Shown here: piece by piece, positions 1-10,374 of the stretch
Layout of the letters: each line of letters starts with the position of its first letter
Position numbering within the stretch: position 1 is the first letter of the stretch
Assembly (NCBI GenBank): GCA_003427395.1
Contig: BFEA01000819.1
Span: 439,485-471,832 of the forward strand
From: Chara braunii
Taxonomy: Eukaryota > Streptophyta > Charophyceae > Charales > Characeae
Direction: 5' to 3'
DNA length: 32,348 nt
Notes under the pieces: model-generated
Told to the model about the DNA's origin: nothing
Database searches by the model: none
Seen by the model: only the letters and a program-made list of their open reading frames with translations
Translations under genes and position numbers: made by a program

Positions 1-63
1 TTTTTTTTTTTTTTTTTTTAAACACGGGTAAAGTGCCCAAGGCTTATATGATCATAATAGAGG
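1..63 (-). repeat. Poly(T)-linked retroposon 3' end, truncated by window edge
   Basis: The window opens with 19 T, then a segment containing ACGGG, GTGCCCAAGGC and a CATAATAGAG-like stretch. A similar arrangement (T run, AACGGG, GTGCCCAAGGC, CATAGCAGAG) occurs at 22966-23025. Read on the minus strand, both are the 3' end of a poly(A)-tailed element. Only the 3' end is visible here, so the family is unnamed. Confidence 0.4.
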
Positions 64-957
64 TTGGGGTCCTCACAGTCTATCTGGAATAAAATCATCT
101 GGGAGCGTTACCAAGTTTTGCTTACAGGGAGAAGCCCTGCAGGGGGCCAACCCCTGGAAATACAACACCACAACAATGTAGAACATCAACTAAGTTTAAA
201 AGTGGTTTCTACTCCCTACCTCTATGCAAAAGTAACTCAGTCCTGTTCGTAAGACCTCTTTGCCAAGAGGTTGTCTGAATTGCGTGGTCTGCTAGACTTA
301 CGGGCAGGATTCAAGATCTATGGGTTAATAACTTCTGAGTTAATTTTTCGTTACAACCCTTGTACTACAGTACCTGTAGAACCTCTACCTACAAAATTTT
401 ACAGTTTTAACTAATCCGATATGAACTCAAGGTGGGAACGGAGCCCAGCGTCCCATTTGCGGGCAAAACATAAAGGAAGATGAACTAAAAGACCCAGGAA
501 CCAAAAGGAGGACTTCCAACTAGTGTCCCTGGGAGTTATACCCAACTTTGCTTTGTTTTGCTACAGTGCGGGGAAGTAAGAAGAGTTTATATCGACTTCT
601 GAGTTAACCAAGGCGAAAGTACGGGTTTACCATTGCTCCCAGGCTTGATCAGACTCTGTCTAGTGTCCCAAGTGTTCCAGAACCAGGCAGTTCCCTTTCT
701 GGTTGAGCCGCCCTTCGCCTTCCGCAAGAGAGAGAGAGAAAGAAAGGTCTTACCTGGGAATGACCTCATGCCACTTTTATTGATATGATGAACAAAATCG
801 AATGAATCTACCGTTAGAACATGAAAATATACACCGGTACATATTACCCTCCCTTCATTGTAGTTACCACTCCATTATGCACCCGTTCATTTCGACGAAC
901 GAGTAGCAGAAGGAGTATGCACCCATGTTCAAAGGGCAACCTATTNNTTCATGTAAG

Positions 958-960
<3 letters not shown>
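64..960. other. Unannotated region, no gene seen
   Basis: No convincing coding sequence; the short open frames lack recognisable domains. A purine-rich microsatellite (GA repeats) lies at about 726-747. Two N at 946-947 mark unresolved assembly. Confidence 0.5.
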
Positions 961-989
<29 letters not shown>

Positions 990-990
990 N
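961..990. repeat. Poly(T) tract of 29 with an N at its end
   Basis: A run of T from 959 to 989 ends in an N at 990. It is probably the reverse complement of a retroposon poly(A) tail, but no target duplication can be tested because of the adjacent N positions. The true length is uncertain. Confidence 0.6.
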
Positions 991-1570
991 CCCATTTCCT
1001 TCATCTGTTTCAAGTGCTGCAGGTGTCGTTTTAGCTGCACCCGTCCAATTTTAAGAATGGGCTGCAACAACCAACGACGCGCCTGAACCTGACCTTGTTG
1101 GAGCCCAGGTACGGGCGCACGTTGGGGCAGCAGGGAAAATGTAGACCCTGTTAAGCTTGACACTAAATCTACTCAGTGAAATGACTGAGAGGAGGGAGTG
1201 ACCGTTCATTTTGAACGGCGAGTTGCCCCCTGCACAGAGAAACGAAGGGGGGGGGGACAAGAAAAGAAAAGAAAAGAGAGGAAAAAAAAGTAACGGCCAC
1301 AAATATGGCCGCAGCCGCGAGACAGGTGCAACCCCAGAAAGGTCTAGGGGATCGTGGGATTGCGCCTGTTCATTTTGAGCAAGCAACTGGAAATGGCTAA
1401 GTTCAACCATTTCCAAGAGTACCTGACCTGGGGAAATTGCTAGGTACTTATGGGGGTTGGTGACCTTAATTCCCCTACGGGAAAACCAAGACATCGAGCT
1501 CCTCGCCGTTGATCTAGATCGAGGATCAGAAGCACCCACAAATTTTTGCCTGACTGTGGGTAAAATAACT
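991..1570. other. Unannotated region with purine-rich tract
   Basis: No domain-bearing ORF. A homopurine stretch (G run, then repeated AAGAA/GAAAA) occupies about 1248-1292. The 175-codon minus frame here has biased composition and no recognised domain. Confidence 0.4.
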
Positions 1571-1591
1571 GCCCACATGCCTTCGGCTGGC

Positions 1592-1599
1592 TATAAAAG
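1592..1599 (+). promoter_or_regulatory. TATA-box candidate (TATAAAAG)
   Basis: TATAAAAG sits in a GC-richer context (GGC before, TCAGCACTCC after), as in an RNA polymerase II core promoter. A transcription start would be expected around 1620-1630. A potential hairpin (CAGCACT 1601-1607 with AGTGCTG 1634-1640) lies at that position. No gene is recognisable downstream, so the site may belong to a decayed gene or an LTR, or be chance. Confidence 0.3.
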
Positions 1600-1739
1600 T
1601 CAGCACTCCACCCAGCAGCCTCACACATGTGGCAGTGCTGATGGGACATTCACTTGGGTGAATGCTGGCTGGTTGCTGCATGCTGCTGGAGAGGAGATGC
1701 TGCTGGTGGAGTGAGGAGGTCTGCAGAGAGTTCAACAGA

Positions 1740-2230
1740 AAAATTTCCACGAGAAATGAAAGTTGAAAAAACATTCCATTAAAAAAAAAATCTTTCATAT
1801 TTATAAATTATCATTCCAATGTTCGTCCATTTCTAAAACTTCCAGTTTTATTTGACAAGTTTCCGTCTAAATATGAGTTTTTTCTTCCAACTACATCTAT
1901 TTGTTCAAGATGGAATGAAAGTGTAAATGAGTTTCTGAAATGTCTTAATTAAACTTTCATTATACTATAACAAATACCTTCTAATTCAGATTGGATGAAC
2001 CCATTTATGACTGAAAATCCTTACATAGAATGACAGTCCAAATAAAATATTTGATGAACTCATCCAGACTTTCATTCCATCTCTAGCATGCAGTTCAAAT
2101 CAGAAGGGATACCCCATTCTTGGAATGAAAGTTTTCAAGTAAGACAGGAAATTTTAAAATTGGAATGACGTTTTTCAAGATGGAATGAAAATTTAGAATT
2201 TAGAATGTAATTTTACTATCGAATGATTAT
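1740..2230. repeat. AT-rich segment with recurrent TGGAATGA motif
   Basis: TGGAATGA or its complement TCATTCCA recurs irregularly. The segment TTCAAGATGGAATGAAA occurs at both about 1906 and 2175. Base composition is strongly AT-rich compared with the GC-richer DNA after 2250. No coding potential is seen. Confidence 0.35.
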
Positions 2231-2305
2231 TTAATTTTGGGAAATTTTTCTGTTGTTGGAGGAGGAGAAGGGAGGCAGCCATCCATAGCTGAGGACTGGG
2301 AATAA

Positions 2306-2600
2306 GGTGGCGGCAGCAGCACTTTCGATGGGGAAGTTTTGCCAATTGTTTTGGCAAGGCAGCAACAACACTTCGGTGGGGAACTGCAACCAATTTGTTT
2401 TTGGCACGGCGGCAACGACACTTCGACGGTGAGGTGCTGCCGGACTGACGACGTGGCGACATCAAGATCTTCCTAAGGGGAAGTGTTGTCCATTTGGAAG
2501 TACGACAACGACGATGTTTTTTTTATGAGGTTACATGGCCAAAATTTTGGCACGGCAGCGACACTTCGTTGAGAACTGCTGCTAATTTTTTTGATACGGC
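2306..2600. repeat. Degenerate ~50-bp tandem repeat
   Basis: At least four diverged units share the pattern GGCRGCARCRRCACTTCG, a GGGGAACTGC-like stretch, then CCAATTTGTTTTTGGCA. Units begin near 2308, 2357, 2407 and 2553. The region is GC-richer than its surroundings. It is a decayed minisatellite rather than coding DNA, since frames are interrupted between units. Confidence 0.5.
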
Positions 2601-4420
2601 GGCGTGGTACCGGTTTTGACGGCGTGGCGAACAACAATTGCCTAGAGGTTGGGTTGACACTGGTGCACGATTGGGTCTGTGCGACAGTGGTGTGTGGATC
2701 GGCGGCAAGAAGAGAGTACGAAGTGAGTACGAACGACATTGATTATTGGGGCTCGTGGCACATGTGGTTTTGAGCCAGGGGCAACTTTATTTTTTTGCGG
2801 CGTGCGATGCGAGCAGTTTTGAGTTATGAACCATCTATTATTATGGGCGATGGTGTGGGACTGCACTGGGACCATCAGGGAGCATTTCGGGACCAGGTGT
2901 TACTGATTTTCAGATCAGGACGGACAAGTTGGTGTGATTATTGTGAGCGGACGTGGTGATTAGAGGCGGCGTGGACTTGCGATTGGTTGGGGAGATAATT
3001 TTTTGGTGAAGTGCAGTTGGGACTGCATTGAGACTGTTTGGGACATTGGGACCACGTGAGAACTCATTGTGGGAACACCCTTATGGAGGGCTATCTCGCG
3101 TGAGGGTTTTTTTTTTGGTTCAGCTGCTTATTTTGACATTTGGGAGAGGACGCGGACAGTGACTAAGGAGAAAGGCCACAACTTGTGGAACTTGTGGAGT
3201 TGTGAGCCACATATTTTCATATTCTACGGTGATTATTTTCTTTTGATTGACATACTAATCAATTTTCTTGAGTGAGTTAGATCAAACTTCACTCAAGGTC
3301 AGTCAGTTGATGGACTCGGATTTCCTTTCACACCTGTGTGAACCCACACTTTGCTTGACCCTGTTCGTTTTGAATGTTCAAAAGAAAAGGTAGAGTAAAG
3401 TTGTGTGAGTCATGCATTCGAATGTCTGACTTGGGTGCGGGGTTGTATTGGTTTCTCTTTGAACTTGTTGCTTGACATGGTGTGCAGGTAGGTAAAAAAA
3501 TGTTTTAAAGGACAACTTTGATGGTGTCTACTCGGGAAGATGAAAAAAATTGTCATATTTCTACCTTCCACCTGCCTGTTTGTCAAAGTAAATTTGTCGT
3601 TTTCAAGAAGATTAATTTAGTATCATAAAATGAATTCGATTCAAATAAAGCAGATAAAGTCAAACGAACTTAGTCTTCTCCCAAGGATTGACCCTTTCTA
3701 TCCTAAATGACCTTATTTACCTATACTTGTCCAAATGATTCTTGTTTTCCACCTCCTAATACTCTTTTCGTCCAAGTTACCCTGAACTTGGGAGAAATGA
3801 GAATAATTGAAAGCTACTTGTAGTGCACACATTATTTTTCTCTAGGAAGCATCTGGGGCGGGGGTTCGTTGCTTCAGGAGCCAGCCCTGTTATCGACCCA
3901 GAGTGGACCGTTCTACGATGGGGTACTTGCCGATTTGTTGGAGACTGTCCGACTTCTAAGATCCGAGTCTTGTGCTCGAACGAGGAGGAGGAGTACCCTA
4001 GACCACTTCCTAAAGGGAGAGACATGTAACATTTCAAGCAATGTACCTGATCAAGAATCATCCGCAGAGCACCCTATCCAGAAAGGTTGGAAGCATATGG
4101 ACACATCTGTGTGCGTGTCTAATCTTAGGTCAGCGATAGGTTGGAATGAATGACTTTGGCAATGCGTCTCATCAAGTCAAAACTAAGGCAACCGATTACC
4201 TTGTCGGCTGCATTAATGTTATTGTCGGTAACCAACTCCTTGTTGACGGTTGTATGATTGTTTTGTGGAGTTCGACTCAGGGTGGTCGGATTTTATTTTG
4301 ATCTTGTGATATTGGATGTATCAAATGAAGATTTAAATTCTCTCAGATAATACTTTGGATTGGATGTACATTCTTATCGACTACGGTGACCTACTTTTGC
4401 AATTGCATTTAAAAACGTTT
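2601..4420. other. Unannotated region, no gene seen
   Basis: Several open frames of 60-95 codons overlap on both strands (for example around 3777-4153), but none shows a domain, a signal sequence or a clear splice-site framework. A gene with small exons cannot be excluded. Confidence 0.4.
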
Positions 4421-4500
4421 GCACGTGGGTCAGTAGCTCGGTAGGGATACGCCCCTAACGGTGGTGACAACCCCTTAGGGAAGGAAAGTTTATGCCCCAC
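4421..4500 (+). other. Weak tRNA-like A-box segment
   Basis: The stretch GTCAGTAGCTCGGTAGGGAT resembles a tRNA D-arm/A box (TRGCNNAGYNGG). A B box is not clear in the following 60 bases, although GGTGACAACCC is a poor match. It could be a decayed SINE head. I would not call a tRNA gene. Confidence 0.15.
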
Positions 4501-6010
4501 AGGAACCTATCCTGTCGTAGGGAACCGTGGGAAGTACAGTTGGCGCACCCAGCTAGAGCGGCAAAAGAGCGATGCAACCACGTCCGTCTCAAGGGTTCCC
4601 GGGGTTATTTTACGCCGTTCCCAAGTTGTCTCTTGTTTTGGTTTTGTTTTACTCTTGCGTGACATGGCCGGAAGAGCTCCCTCACTTTGCAGAAAGGCGG
4701 GAACCGATGCGCTCGACAACGCTATCCAGGATGTGAACTCGTGATTGTGGAACATACTCATTTTTTCTAATTTGTATTTTTTTCATATCACGAGCCCAAA
4801 ATCTTTTAGTGTTCACCATAGCTTTTTGCAAGTTGTGAAAATTGTGTTTTTAATCAGTATGAGAAAATTGATACCACCGACACAGTTTTACTTATGCATA
4901 CCGCAAATATAAGAGAAATCACAAATGACAAACTTGAGTAAGATTGTCCGCCGTCAACTTCGAATCTTTTGAACATATGAGCATTCTATTGTCGAGCTAT
5001 GACTAAATTATATGACCCTCCGTGCACACCTTTGAACACTTAAGGTGATGACATTTTGACCCTTTTATGATATATTCAATAAAAAAGAAGCTTCTGGAAT
5101 AAATCAAGCTCATCGAAAATGACTTAGTTATTAATGTGTAGGGTTTTTCATATTCACGTGTAATAAGGAAATACTAAGCTTGACCAATTTTTTATTTTCA
5201 TTGCTCTACAATCCTTGTTTCTATTTCATTATTGAACTATTCAAATTTATTATCTTGCTTTTAAGAAGGATTGTTAAGGCCGACAAAGTAACTTTAAGAC
5301 AAATGTTGTTTTTTACCATAAGAATTGTTCGGCCTAAGGATGTTTCTTATATCTGTTGTCGTCATCATTCATTCCACTTTTACCGACCGTAGAGGTGACA
5401 TTGGGTTGAAAGACAACCAAATGATATATGAAACTGGTTAAGAGAGAAAAAGGGTAACAGTAGTTAAAAGCACAAAAAATATTGTTATCGGTAAAAGAAA
5501 AAAAAACATTAATGGATAGGGATAAGGTATGAGGGTATAAGTGAAATTTTATTTTTTATATTGTTTGGATTTGGGTTAATAATCAATAAAAATTTTTCTA
5601 CTTATGGAACCGATGACAATATAACTCGAGTTCCATATTTTGTGGTTTTCTGATTAATCTCACCGTATTCTCTAAAATGAAAGTGTGGAGGTTGGATCAT
5701 TTAAACCAGCATTGCCCCTGACATGAAAAAATTATTGACAAAACGTATTCTGGCCTTCGCACGTAATTCCAAGCAAGAGTGGTAGAGCTTTGGCAAACGT
5801 GCCCGGGATAATTACGATTGTGGGTCACAATGTCCACTATCTCCAAAGGTTTGTCAATTTCTTAGTAAGGCGCCCTCCACCTTGCCTATATGCATTTCCA
5901 AAACAAGAGGGCGGAAGGTGTGTCATGTTGTTAATCTCCCATTTCATAGGGGAGACTGAAACAAAGCATCTATGAAAAAAACAACAACAACGAAAGAAAG
6001 AAAAATACAG
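4501..6010. other. Unannotated AT-rich region
   Basis: The 84-codon minus frame at 4507-4761 and the hydrophobic 70-codon plus frame at 5180-5392 are the longest openings. Neither resembles a known family. From about 4760 the DNA is AT-rich and appears intergenic or intronic. Confidence 0.4.
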
Positions 6011-6017
6011 TGATAAG

Positions 6018-6086
6018 GAATGTATACAGGCTATCTTTTTAACCCTGTACAACTATAACGAGGGTGTGTTGTGCTATGGGGAAAAC
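6018..6086 (+). repeat. Dispersed ~70-bp repeat, copy 1
   Basis: The pattern is GAATGTATACA, then ATCTTTTT, GTACAACTATAACGAGGGTG, TTGTGC and GGGGAAAAC. Related copies are at 6137-6200, 6331-6449 (folded back) and 31977-32050. Copies 1 and 2 are in direct orientation about 115 bp apart. Confidence 0.6.
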
Positions 6087-6088
6087 TT

Positions 6089-6115
6089 TCTTTCTCTCTC
6101 TCTCACTCTCTCTCG
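6089..6115. repeat. CT microsatellite
   Basis: CTCTCT-type repeat with a single CA interruption, directly downstream of the dispersed repeat copy at 6018. Confidence 0.8.
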
Positions 6116-6136
6116 TACTATAATGGAATAATAAAA

Positions 6137-6200
6137 GTATACAAGCAATCTTGCTGGCCTATGCTGCTATAATGAGGGTGCATTGTGTCCCGGGGAAGAC
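6137..6200 (+). repeat. Dispersed ~70-bp repeat, copy 2
   Basis: Same order of blocks as copy 1: GTATACAAGCAATCTT, CTATAATGAGGGTG, then CATTGTG and CGGGGAAGAC. Like copy 1 it is followed by a CT-rich tract, so repeat and pyrimidine tract may form one unit. Confidence 0.6.
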
Positions 6201-6215
6201 ACCCTCTCTGTTTGT

Positions 6216-6308
6216 TGCTGTGCCACTCTCTTTGTTTGCCTCTTTCTCTCCCTTTCTCTCTCTCCCTCTTCCCCCCCCTTCTCTCCCTCCCTCCCTCTCT
6301 TCCCCCAC
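6216..6308. repeat. Pyrimidine-rich low-complexity tract
   Basis: Almost uninterrupted C/T with TCTCTC and CCCTCC runs. Apparent proteins on either strand here are low-complexity translations. Such homopurine/homopyrimidine DNA can adopt triplex structures; that is general knowledge and not shown here. Confidence 0.7.
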
Positions 6309-6330
6309 TATCATCTTTCTCGAATACAAA

Positions 6331-6449
6331 CATCCTCATTATGGTTGTACCCGACCGGAAAGATGGCTTGTATACATTCGTTATAGCGCACCCTGGTAAC
6401 GAATGTATACAACTGATCTTTTCGGCCCGGTACAACCATAATGACGGTG
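6331..6449. repeat. Foldback pair of the dispersed repeat
   Basis: Arm 1 (6331-6383) contains ATTATGGTTGTACC and GTATACATTCGTTA. Arm 2 (6397-6449) is its near-complement with TAACGAATGTATAC and GGTACAACCATAATG. Arms of about 53 bases are separated by a 13-base centre. The structure could be a MITE-like palindrome or a head-to-head insertion of two copies. Confidence 0.7.
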
Positions 6450-6670
6450 CGTCGTGTTTGGGCGAGTCTGTCAGGAGCAGCGATGGCCTAACACCTGTGA
6501 TCACCTGCTCCTCTTGTGCTGCCTTGACCACAAAAGGCCTTAGACACAGGTGGAAAGAACAACTGCCCCGGTGAGACTTGAGCAAAAAGAGGCTTGGTAC
6601 CAGATGACTGAATATTTCAACACTGGTTGGTTAAAATAGGCTCTAGGACACTGGTTGTTTACATGAATGT

Positions 6671-6865
6671 TTAAACCACCCATACTTCGCTCAAACATCG
6701 CCTGACCTTGCACAGTAATACGCCACATCTTGCGGGCTTCGCGGCTACCGAACCGCATTGGCTGCAACCAAAAGTAAAAAAAAAAGTCAGCGGTTCAGCA
6801 AAACTTGATGCTCAAGGCGTTTTTAGGCCCGGCATCAATAGTTGGGCGAAGTACTGGTGTTTTCA
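6671..6865. mobile_element. TTAA-flanked inverted-repeat element, copy 1
   Basis: The left end TTAAACCACC-CATACTTCGC and the right end GCGAAGTACTGGTGTTTTCA are inverted repeats. The interior shares ACCGCATTGGCTG with the copy at 8292-8484 read in reverse, so the two are homologous and oppositely oriented. At 195 bp it cannot encode a transposase, so it is a non-autonomous element. The right flank has lost the TTAA. Confidence 0.7.
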
Positions 6866-7335
6866 TCAAATGCTATGTATGCTCTGTCCCACTTGTGCGC
6901 AATGGAGAAAGAAGACCAAGAAGATCAAAGAGGAAAGAGAAAAAAGGTGGCACTCACTCACTCTGTCATAATTTATTCTATTATGCCACCAGCACTGCAT
7001 CTATCTGTGCATGCATTCCACCACGGGTTATCGGTCAGTGATACCCTAATGCCCGTTGGCCTTCTCACATTTGCTCCTATGCTTTCTCAGTCATGATGCA
7101 CTTGAGAAACATGTTCTTGTGCAACCTGATGGACCATCAAAGTTAGCATGTGAATTATTGACAATGGAAAACTAAAGAAAAACAAAAGTGAACCTTGTCA
7201 TATCCTTCTTTAGTATGGGAGAATGCATGGAGATACATGTCCTTCTTTAGTCTAACCATGATCCCAATGGGCCTCTTGCTCACGTGACAGAAGTGAAACT
7301 TGTCCTGTTTGTCATGTCTAAACATCATCAGCATG

Positions 7336-7440
7336 CATGTTGTGTATTGTCCATATCACTCCTCCTCATTAGAAGTTATTACAACAACATACATGTTTTG
7401 TATTGTCCATATCACCCTTTCGCTTTAAAAGTTATTACAA
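7336..7440. repeat. Two-copy 56-bp tandem duplication
   Basis: CATGTTGTGTATTGTCCATA at 7336 is repeated with few changes at 7392. Both units continue through CATATCAC to AAGTTATTACAA. The divergence suggests an old local duplication. Confidence 0.7.
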
Positions 7441-7801
7441 GTCATGACCTGTGTAGCACATCGAACATGTTCGGACGCTCGGCCGAGCGGGAACTGAACA
7501 TGGTCGGCTGAGTGCAAATCAGGGAGCTGCCGAACGTGTCCTCGTGTGTGTGTGGTGTGTGGGGTGTGTGTGGGAGGTGTGTGTGTGCGTGTTTGGTGTG
7601 TGTGTGTGTGTATGTGTGTGTATATGTTCAGGAGTGATGAGCAATGCCTCCAGGGGCCTCCCAATATATATTTAAAAAACATTAAAAAAAATAAAAATAA
7701 AAATATTTGGGCTCGGTCGATTTTGGGCCACGTTCGGGCTCGGTACCGAGCGTTCGGGTTCGGTCACCAAGCCCGAACGCGATGCTACGCAGGTCATGAC
7801 T
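7440..7801. mobile_element. 362-bp inverted-repeat element rich in GTTCGG
   Basis: The left end AGTCATGACCTGTGTAGCA and the right end TGCTACGCAGGTCATGACT are inverted repeats of about 19 bp with one mismatch. The next bases are also related (GTTCGG on the left, CCGAAC on the right). GTTCGG/CCGAAC motifs cluster just inside both ends. The centre holds a GT microsatellite. There is no transposase, so it is probably non-autonomous. The left end abuts the 56-bp tandem duplication. Confidence 0.65.
7543..7626. repeat. GT microsatellite
   Basis: Interrupted (GT)n with GGTGTG variants, lying inside the 362-bp inverted-repeat element. The apparent Cys/Val or His/Thr-rich frames here are artefacts of this repeat. 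Confidence 0.85.
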
Positions 7802-8127
7802 AGCCTTTTCCTTCCCCTAGTAAACCTGATGCGGTCTCTCTGATGCGATTTTCACCTAATCGCAAGTCAATCCTCAAGCACGAATTTGATTGGCCACACG
7901 GGTACATCGAAGGCGCGGCCTCCGAGTTCACAATACGAGGGAACATGCTGGGACTGCGCCTGACCAGGTGGGCGATCCCGGCCAGCAGATAGCTGGTGGC
8001 ATCAGGGACCATGCCAAGGGACCAATCCCTGCCCCTCCCCTCCGGTGCCCTCCCCTAAGAACATCAGCAGTCTCTGCTCAATGCCGATCGGAGGATCCAG
8101 TGGTCTATCTCTAGGTGGCGGGCGCCA

Positions 8128-8205
8128 AGCATGCCCAATGGGGATTGAACCCAAGACGTCCCGAATGCCACTTGCGAGCCTTACCAACTGAACTAGGCCG
8201 CTGAA
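8128..8205 (-). repeat. tRNA-derived SINE head
   Basis: On the minus strand the segment reads GCGGCCTAGTTCAGTTGGTA (A box at 8184-8195), followed after a spacer by TTGGGTTCAATCCCC (B box around 8141-8151). Spacing suits an internal RNA polymerase III promoter. The cloverleaf is imperfect and no CCA or intact acceptor is seen, so this is not a functional tRNA gene. The probable SINE body runs toward lower coordinates, perhaps to about 7805. Confidence 0.6.
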
Positions 8206-8291
8206 CTTGGGCTGGGTGCTACGGGTTCTCCGTAATACTATGAGTAGTGGTAGGTATGTAGTGTAAGGTGGAGTTGAGAGAAGAATCTAGC

Positions 8292-8484
8292 TTAAACCAC
8301 CAGTACCTTGCTCAGCTATTGAATCCGAGCCTCCCAGCACACTGCGTGCCAAGTCCTGCCGAACCGCCGTCGCAACTTTCTTTTTCGTTTTGCCTGCGGC
8401 CTCCAGCCAATGCGGTCCGGCAGGGCGCGGCGCGTATACGGGAAGCGCCGCTGCCGATAGCTGGGCCAGGTACTGGTGGTTTAA
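8292..8484. mobile_element. TTAA-flanked inverted-repeat element, copy 2
   Basis: The element begins TTAAACCACCAGTACC and ends GGTACTGGTGGTTTAA. The imperfect inverted repeat is about 28 bp, reaching CAGCTATT/GATAGCTG. TTAA flanks both sides and could be a 4-bp target duplication of the piggyBac type; this is inference, as the termini do not match canonical piggyBac ends. The interior is GC-rich with a CGTTTTGCCTG block shared with the copy at 22423. Confidence 0.75.
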
Positions 8485-8754
8485 AAAAAAAGCAGGCACG
8501 GGCTCGGAGTATATGGAGTGACTGGTGGAGCTGGGGCCACAGGCTACAGACATCGACTTTTATTGCCCTCCTTGTGTTGTATAGACACCCTTGAGTTGTA
8601 ACTTTAAGACGAAGTACTCACCTTAAATACACACACAATGCTCTTGTATCGAGAAAAGAGTGTTTACTGTCCCTTTTGCTCTTAGCAGATATGGGCCACT
8701 ATCTCCTTGAATAAATAAATAGTACTCCTTGGTAGTTACTGGCTGTTTAGTTAC

Positions 8755-9270
8755 TTTTTTTTTTTTAAATTACCCCGGGGTCTTTGTTAGGAGAGGTGAT
8801 AAGAGCACCCCCTCCTAGCAAGAGACCTGGGTGCTCCGGTCTATTGGCGGGGAGCAGCACCTGCTAGAAAGAGGGTCCAGCGTCCCATTGTACATCCGAC
8901 ATCCGACGCCTGCCAGCATTGATTGCCCTGTTTCCAGGGGATTAACTGTGCAGGGTTAAAGATAAGTATGTTGGACAACAGTACCCTTCAGGGCGCGCCT
9001 CTTCAGTCTGCGCCAGACCGCCAGATCACTCATGTTTCCCTAGCGGCTCTTCCTACTTCTGAAGAATACCTGCTGATACCTTCCTTGCCCTGTTTGTTGA
9101 CCCGCTTCTTCCTTACTTGGTCCAATTGGCCTGTGGTCTTGCCTGTGGTCTGTTCACTTGCTCCGTACCATTGCATATCGACCAATGCCAGCTGGTGGGG
9201 TGGGAAGGGGTCGGGAAATTCTGTGGATGGTCGCAGCGGGATCTCCTGGCCCACCGTAGTCCAGTCTCTG
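8755..9270 (-). mobile_element. 5'-truncated LINE copy, coding end plus 3' UTR
   Basis: On the minus strand the frame from about 9270 reads RDWTTVGQ...LRPSTEFPDPFPP, matching the C-terminus of the main LINE ORF2 (KDWTNIEA...LRPPTEFPDPFPP). Downstream are a CAATCCCCTG-like segment, GGGACGCTGGACCC, the hairpin arms TGTTAGGAG/CTCCTAGCA and a poly(A) tail (T run 8755-8766 on the plus strand). Similarity to LINE coding sequence stops abruptly near 9270, as expected of 5' truncation. It shows that the widespread short modules are LINE tails. Confidence 0.75.
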
Positions 9271-9412
9271 CCAGTAACATCAGCAATTCTTTGTGCTCTA
9301 CATGGACACCACACACAAAGTTTGTCAATTTTAGGAAGGACGGTTGGATATTTGATCCAACTATTGACACTCTTGAAAAACCTGGAGGCCTACTCATGCG
9401 CTGGCTCATTTT

Positions 9413-9878
9413 ACCAAAGCTGGAGTCCACCGTCCCCTGAACTACTGCACCATTGTGGGGCTCAAACCTAGCAGTGGCAGCCATTTGTGCCACATTTGTT
9501 CCACATTTGTGCCATAATTTGTTTTTTGCCTGTGCCAAAGCTGCAGTCCACCATCCCCTGAACTGCTTTTTTTTTTTGAAACACCCCCGTCAGTGTTAGT
9601 GCTGCTGATAAGAGCAGACACCACTAACACCTGGGAGAGGCTCCGTCTATTGGTGGGGAGCGTCACCTGCTGGAAAACGGGTCCAGCGTCCCATATACAA
9701 AAAAAGAATGTCTGAGCAAAGGTGAGGACGGTGACTGCGGGCCTGCCAGCATTGATTACCCTGCAACCCAGGGGATTGACTGAGTAGGTGAACCATTGTG
9801 GGGTTCAAACCTGGTAGTGGCAGCCATTTGTGCAACATTTGTTCCATATTTGTCCCATAATTTGTTTTTTGCCTGTGC
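9413..9878 (+). repeat. ~120-bp tandem repeat interrupted by a LINE tail
   Basis: A unit with CAAAGCTGGAGTCCACC, CCCCTGAACT, TGGGGCTCAAACC and GGCAGCCATTTGTGC begins at 9413 and again at 9534. The second unit is split at about 9567 by an inserted LINE 3' end and resumes near 9787. Both units end with ATTTGTTCCA and GTTTTTTGCCTGTGC. Confidence 0.65.
9568..9786 (-). mobile_element. LINE 3'-end copy (minus), inserted in tandem repeat
   Basis: On the minus strand it carries CTCAGTCAATCCCCTG, CAGGGTAATCAATGCTGGCA, GGGACGCTGGACCCG, the hairpin GTGTTAGTGGTG / CAGCAGCACTAACAC and a poly(A) tail of ten. The same order is found downstream of the main LINE at 21275-21523. A short TGAAC repeat on each side is a possible but weak target duplication. 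Confidence 0.75.
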
Positions 9879-9880
9879 GG

Positions 9881-10039
9881 GTGAGTGATAGTCTGCTTTG
9901 ATTTTCATCACAGGTACCTTTGGCAGTGGTTGGTGCTCACCTCCTTGGAGGGGTATTGGTTGCGGGGCAGTTGTTGATGCTTAACCACAACCAGTGTTAA
10001 CCCGTGTTAAGGAGGGTTATCACTCACAGCATCAACAAC
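9881..10039. repeat. Interleaved inverted repeats
   Basis: GTGAGTGATA (9881-9890) pairs with TATCACTCAC (10018-10027). GTTGTTGATGCT (9970-9981) pairs with AGCATCAACAAC (10028-10039). The order A-B-A'-B' is that of a potential pseudoknot or of two nested element ends. No protein is evident. Confidence 0.6.
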
Positions 10040-10081
10040 CAGGGGAATTTGTAGACTGTAGAGTTGGAGTTGGAGTCCAGT

Positions 10082-10163
10082 TGATGTAGCTCAGTCGTTA
10101 GAGCACCGGTTGGAAATGCGCATTGTGGTATGAAGTTGCGGGTTCAAAACTCAATTGCAGCCT
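10082..10163 (+). repeat. tRNA-like sequence / SINE head
   Basis: The A-box region is TGATGTAGCTCAGTCGTTAG with a perfect 4-bp D stem (GCTC/GAGC). The B box is GGGTTCAAAAC at 10140-10149. The T stem does not pair well and the acceptor arm is poor, so this is a tRNA pseudogene or SINE promoter rather than a working tRNA. It is followed by TTGCAGCC, resembling the GGCAGCC that follows B-box-like segments at about 9470 and 9810. Confidence 0.5.
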
Positions 10164-10374
10164 TGCGCATTGACACCGGCAGAGCGTTAGAATGACGCAC
10201 GGCTGGACACACACACCCTTGGGCGGACGCACGGTAAGCTTATACAGACACTGCCTGCGCACCACCCAAGGGGACTTAGGCCAGGTTGTTGTATGCTGGG
10301 TCTTGACTATGCGTGGGCTGCTTGGTTCTGATATTCTTCCCTGTTCTGGCATATCATACATTGGCATCAATTCA

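Noticed and set aside
821-1163. Overlapping ORFs across 961-990
   Set aside because: They contain N and poly-Phe or poly-Lys from the T run. They are artefacts.
6118-6585. 155-codon minus-strand ORF
   Set aside because: It reads through a purine-rich low-complexity tract and a foldback repeat. No family resemblance.
9113-9538. 141-codon minus-strand ORF overlapping the LINE fragment
   Set aside because: It lies in a different frame from the one with LINE similarity and has no domain of its own.
10082-10163. Functional tRNA gene
   Set aside because: The D stem and B box are good but the T stem and acceptor arm do not pair.
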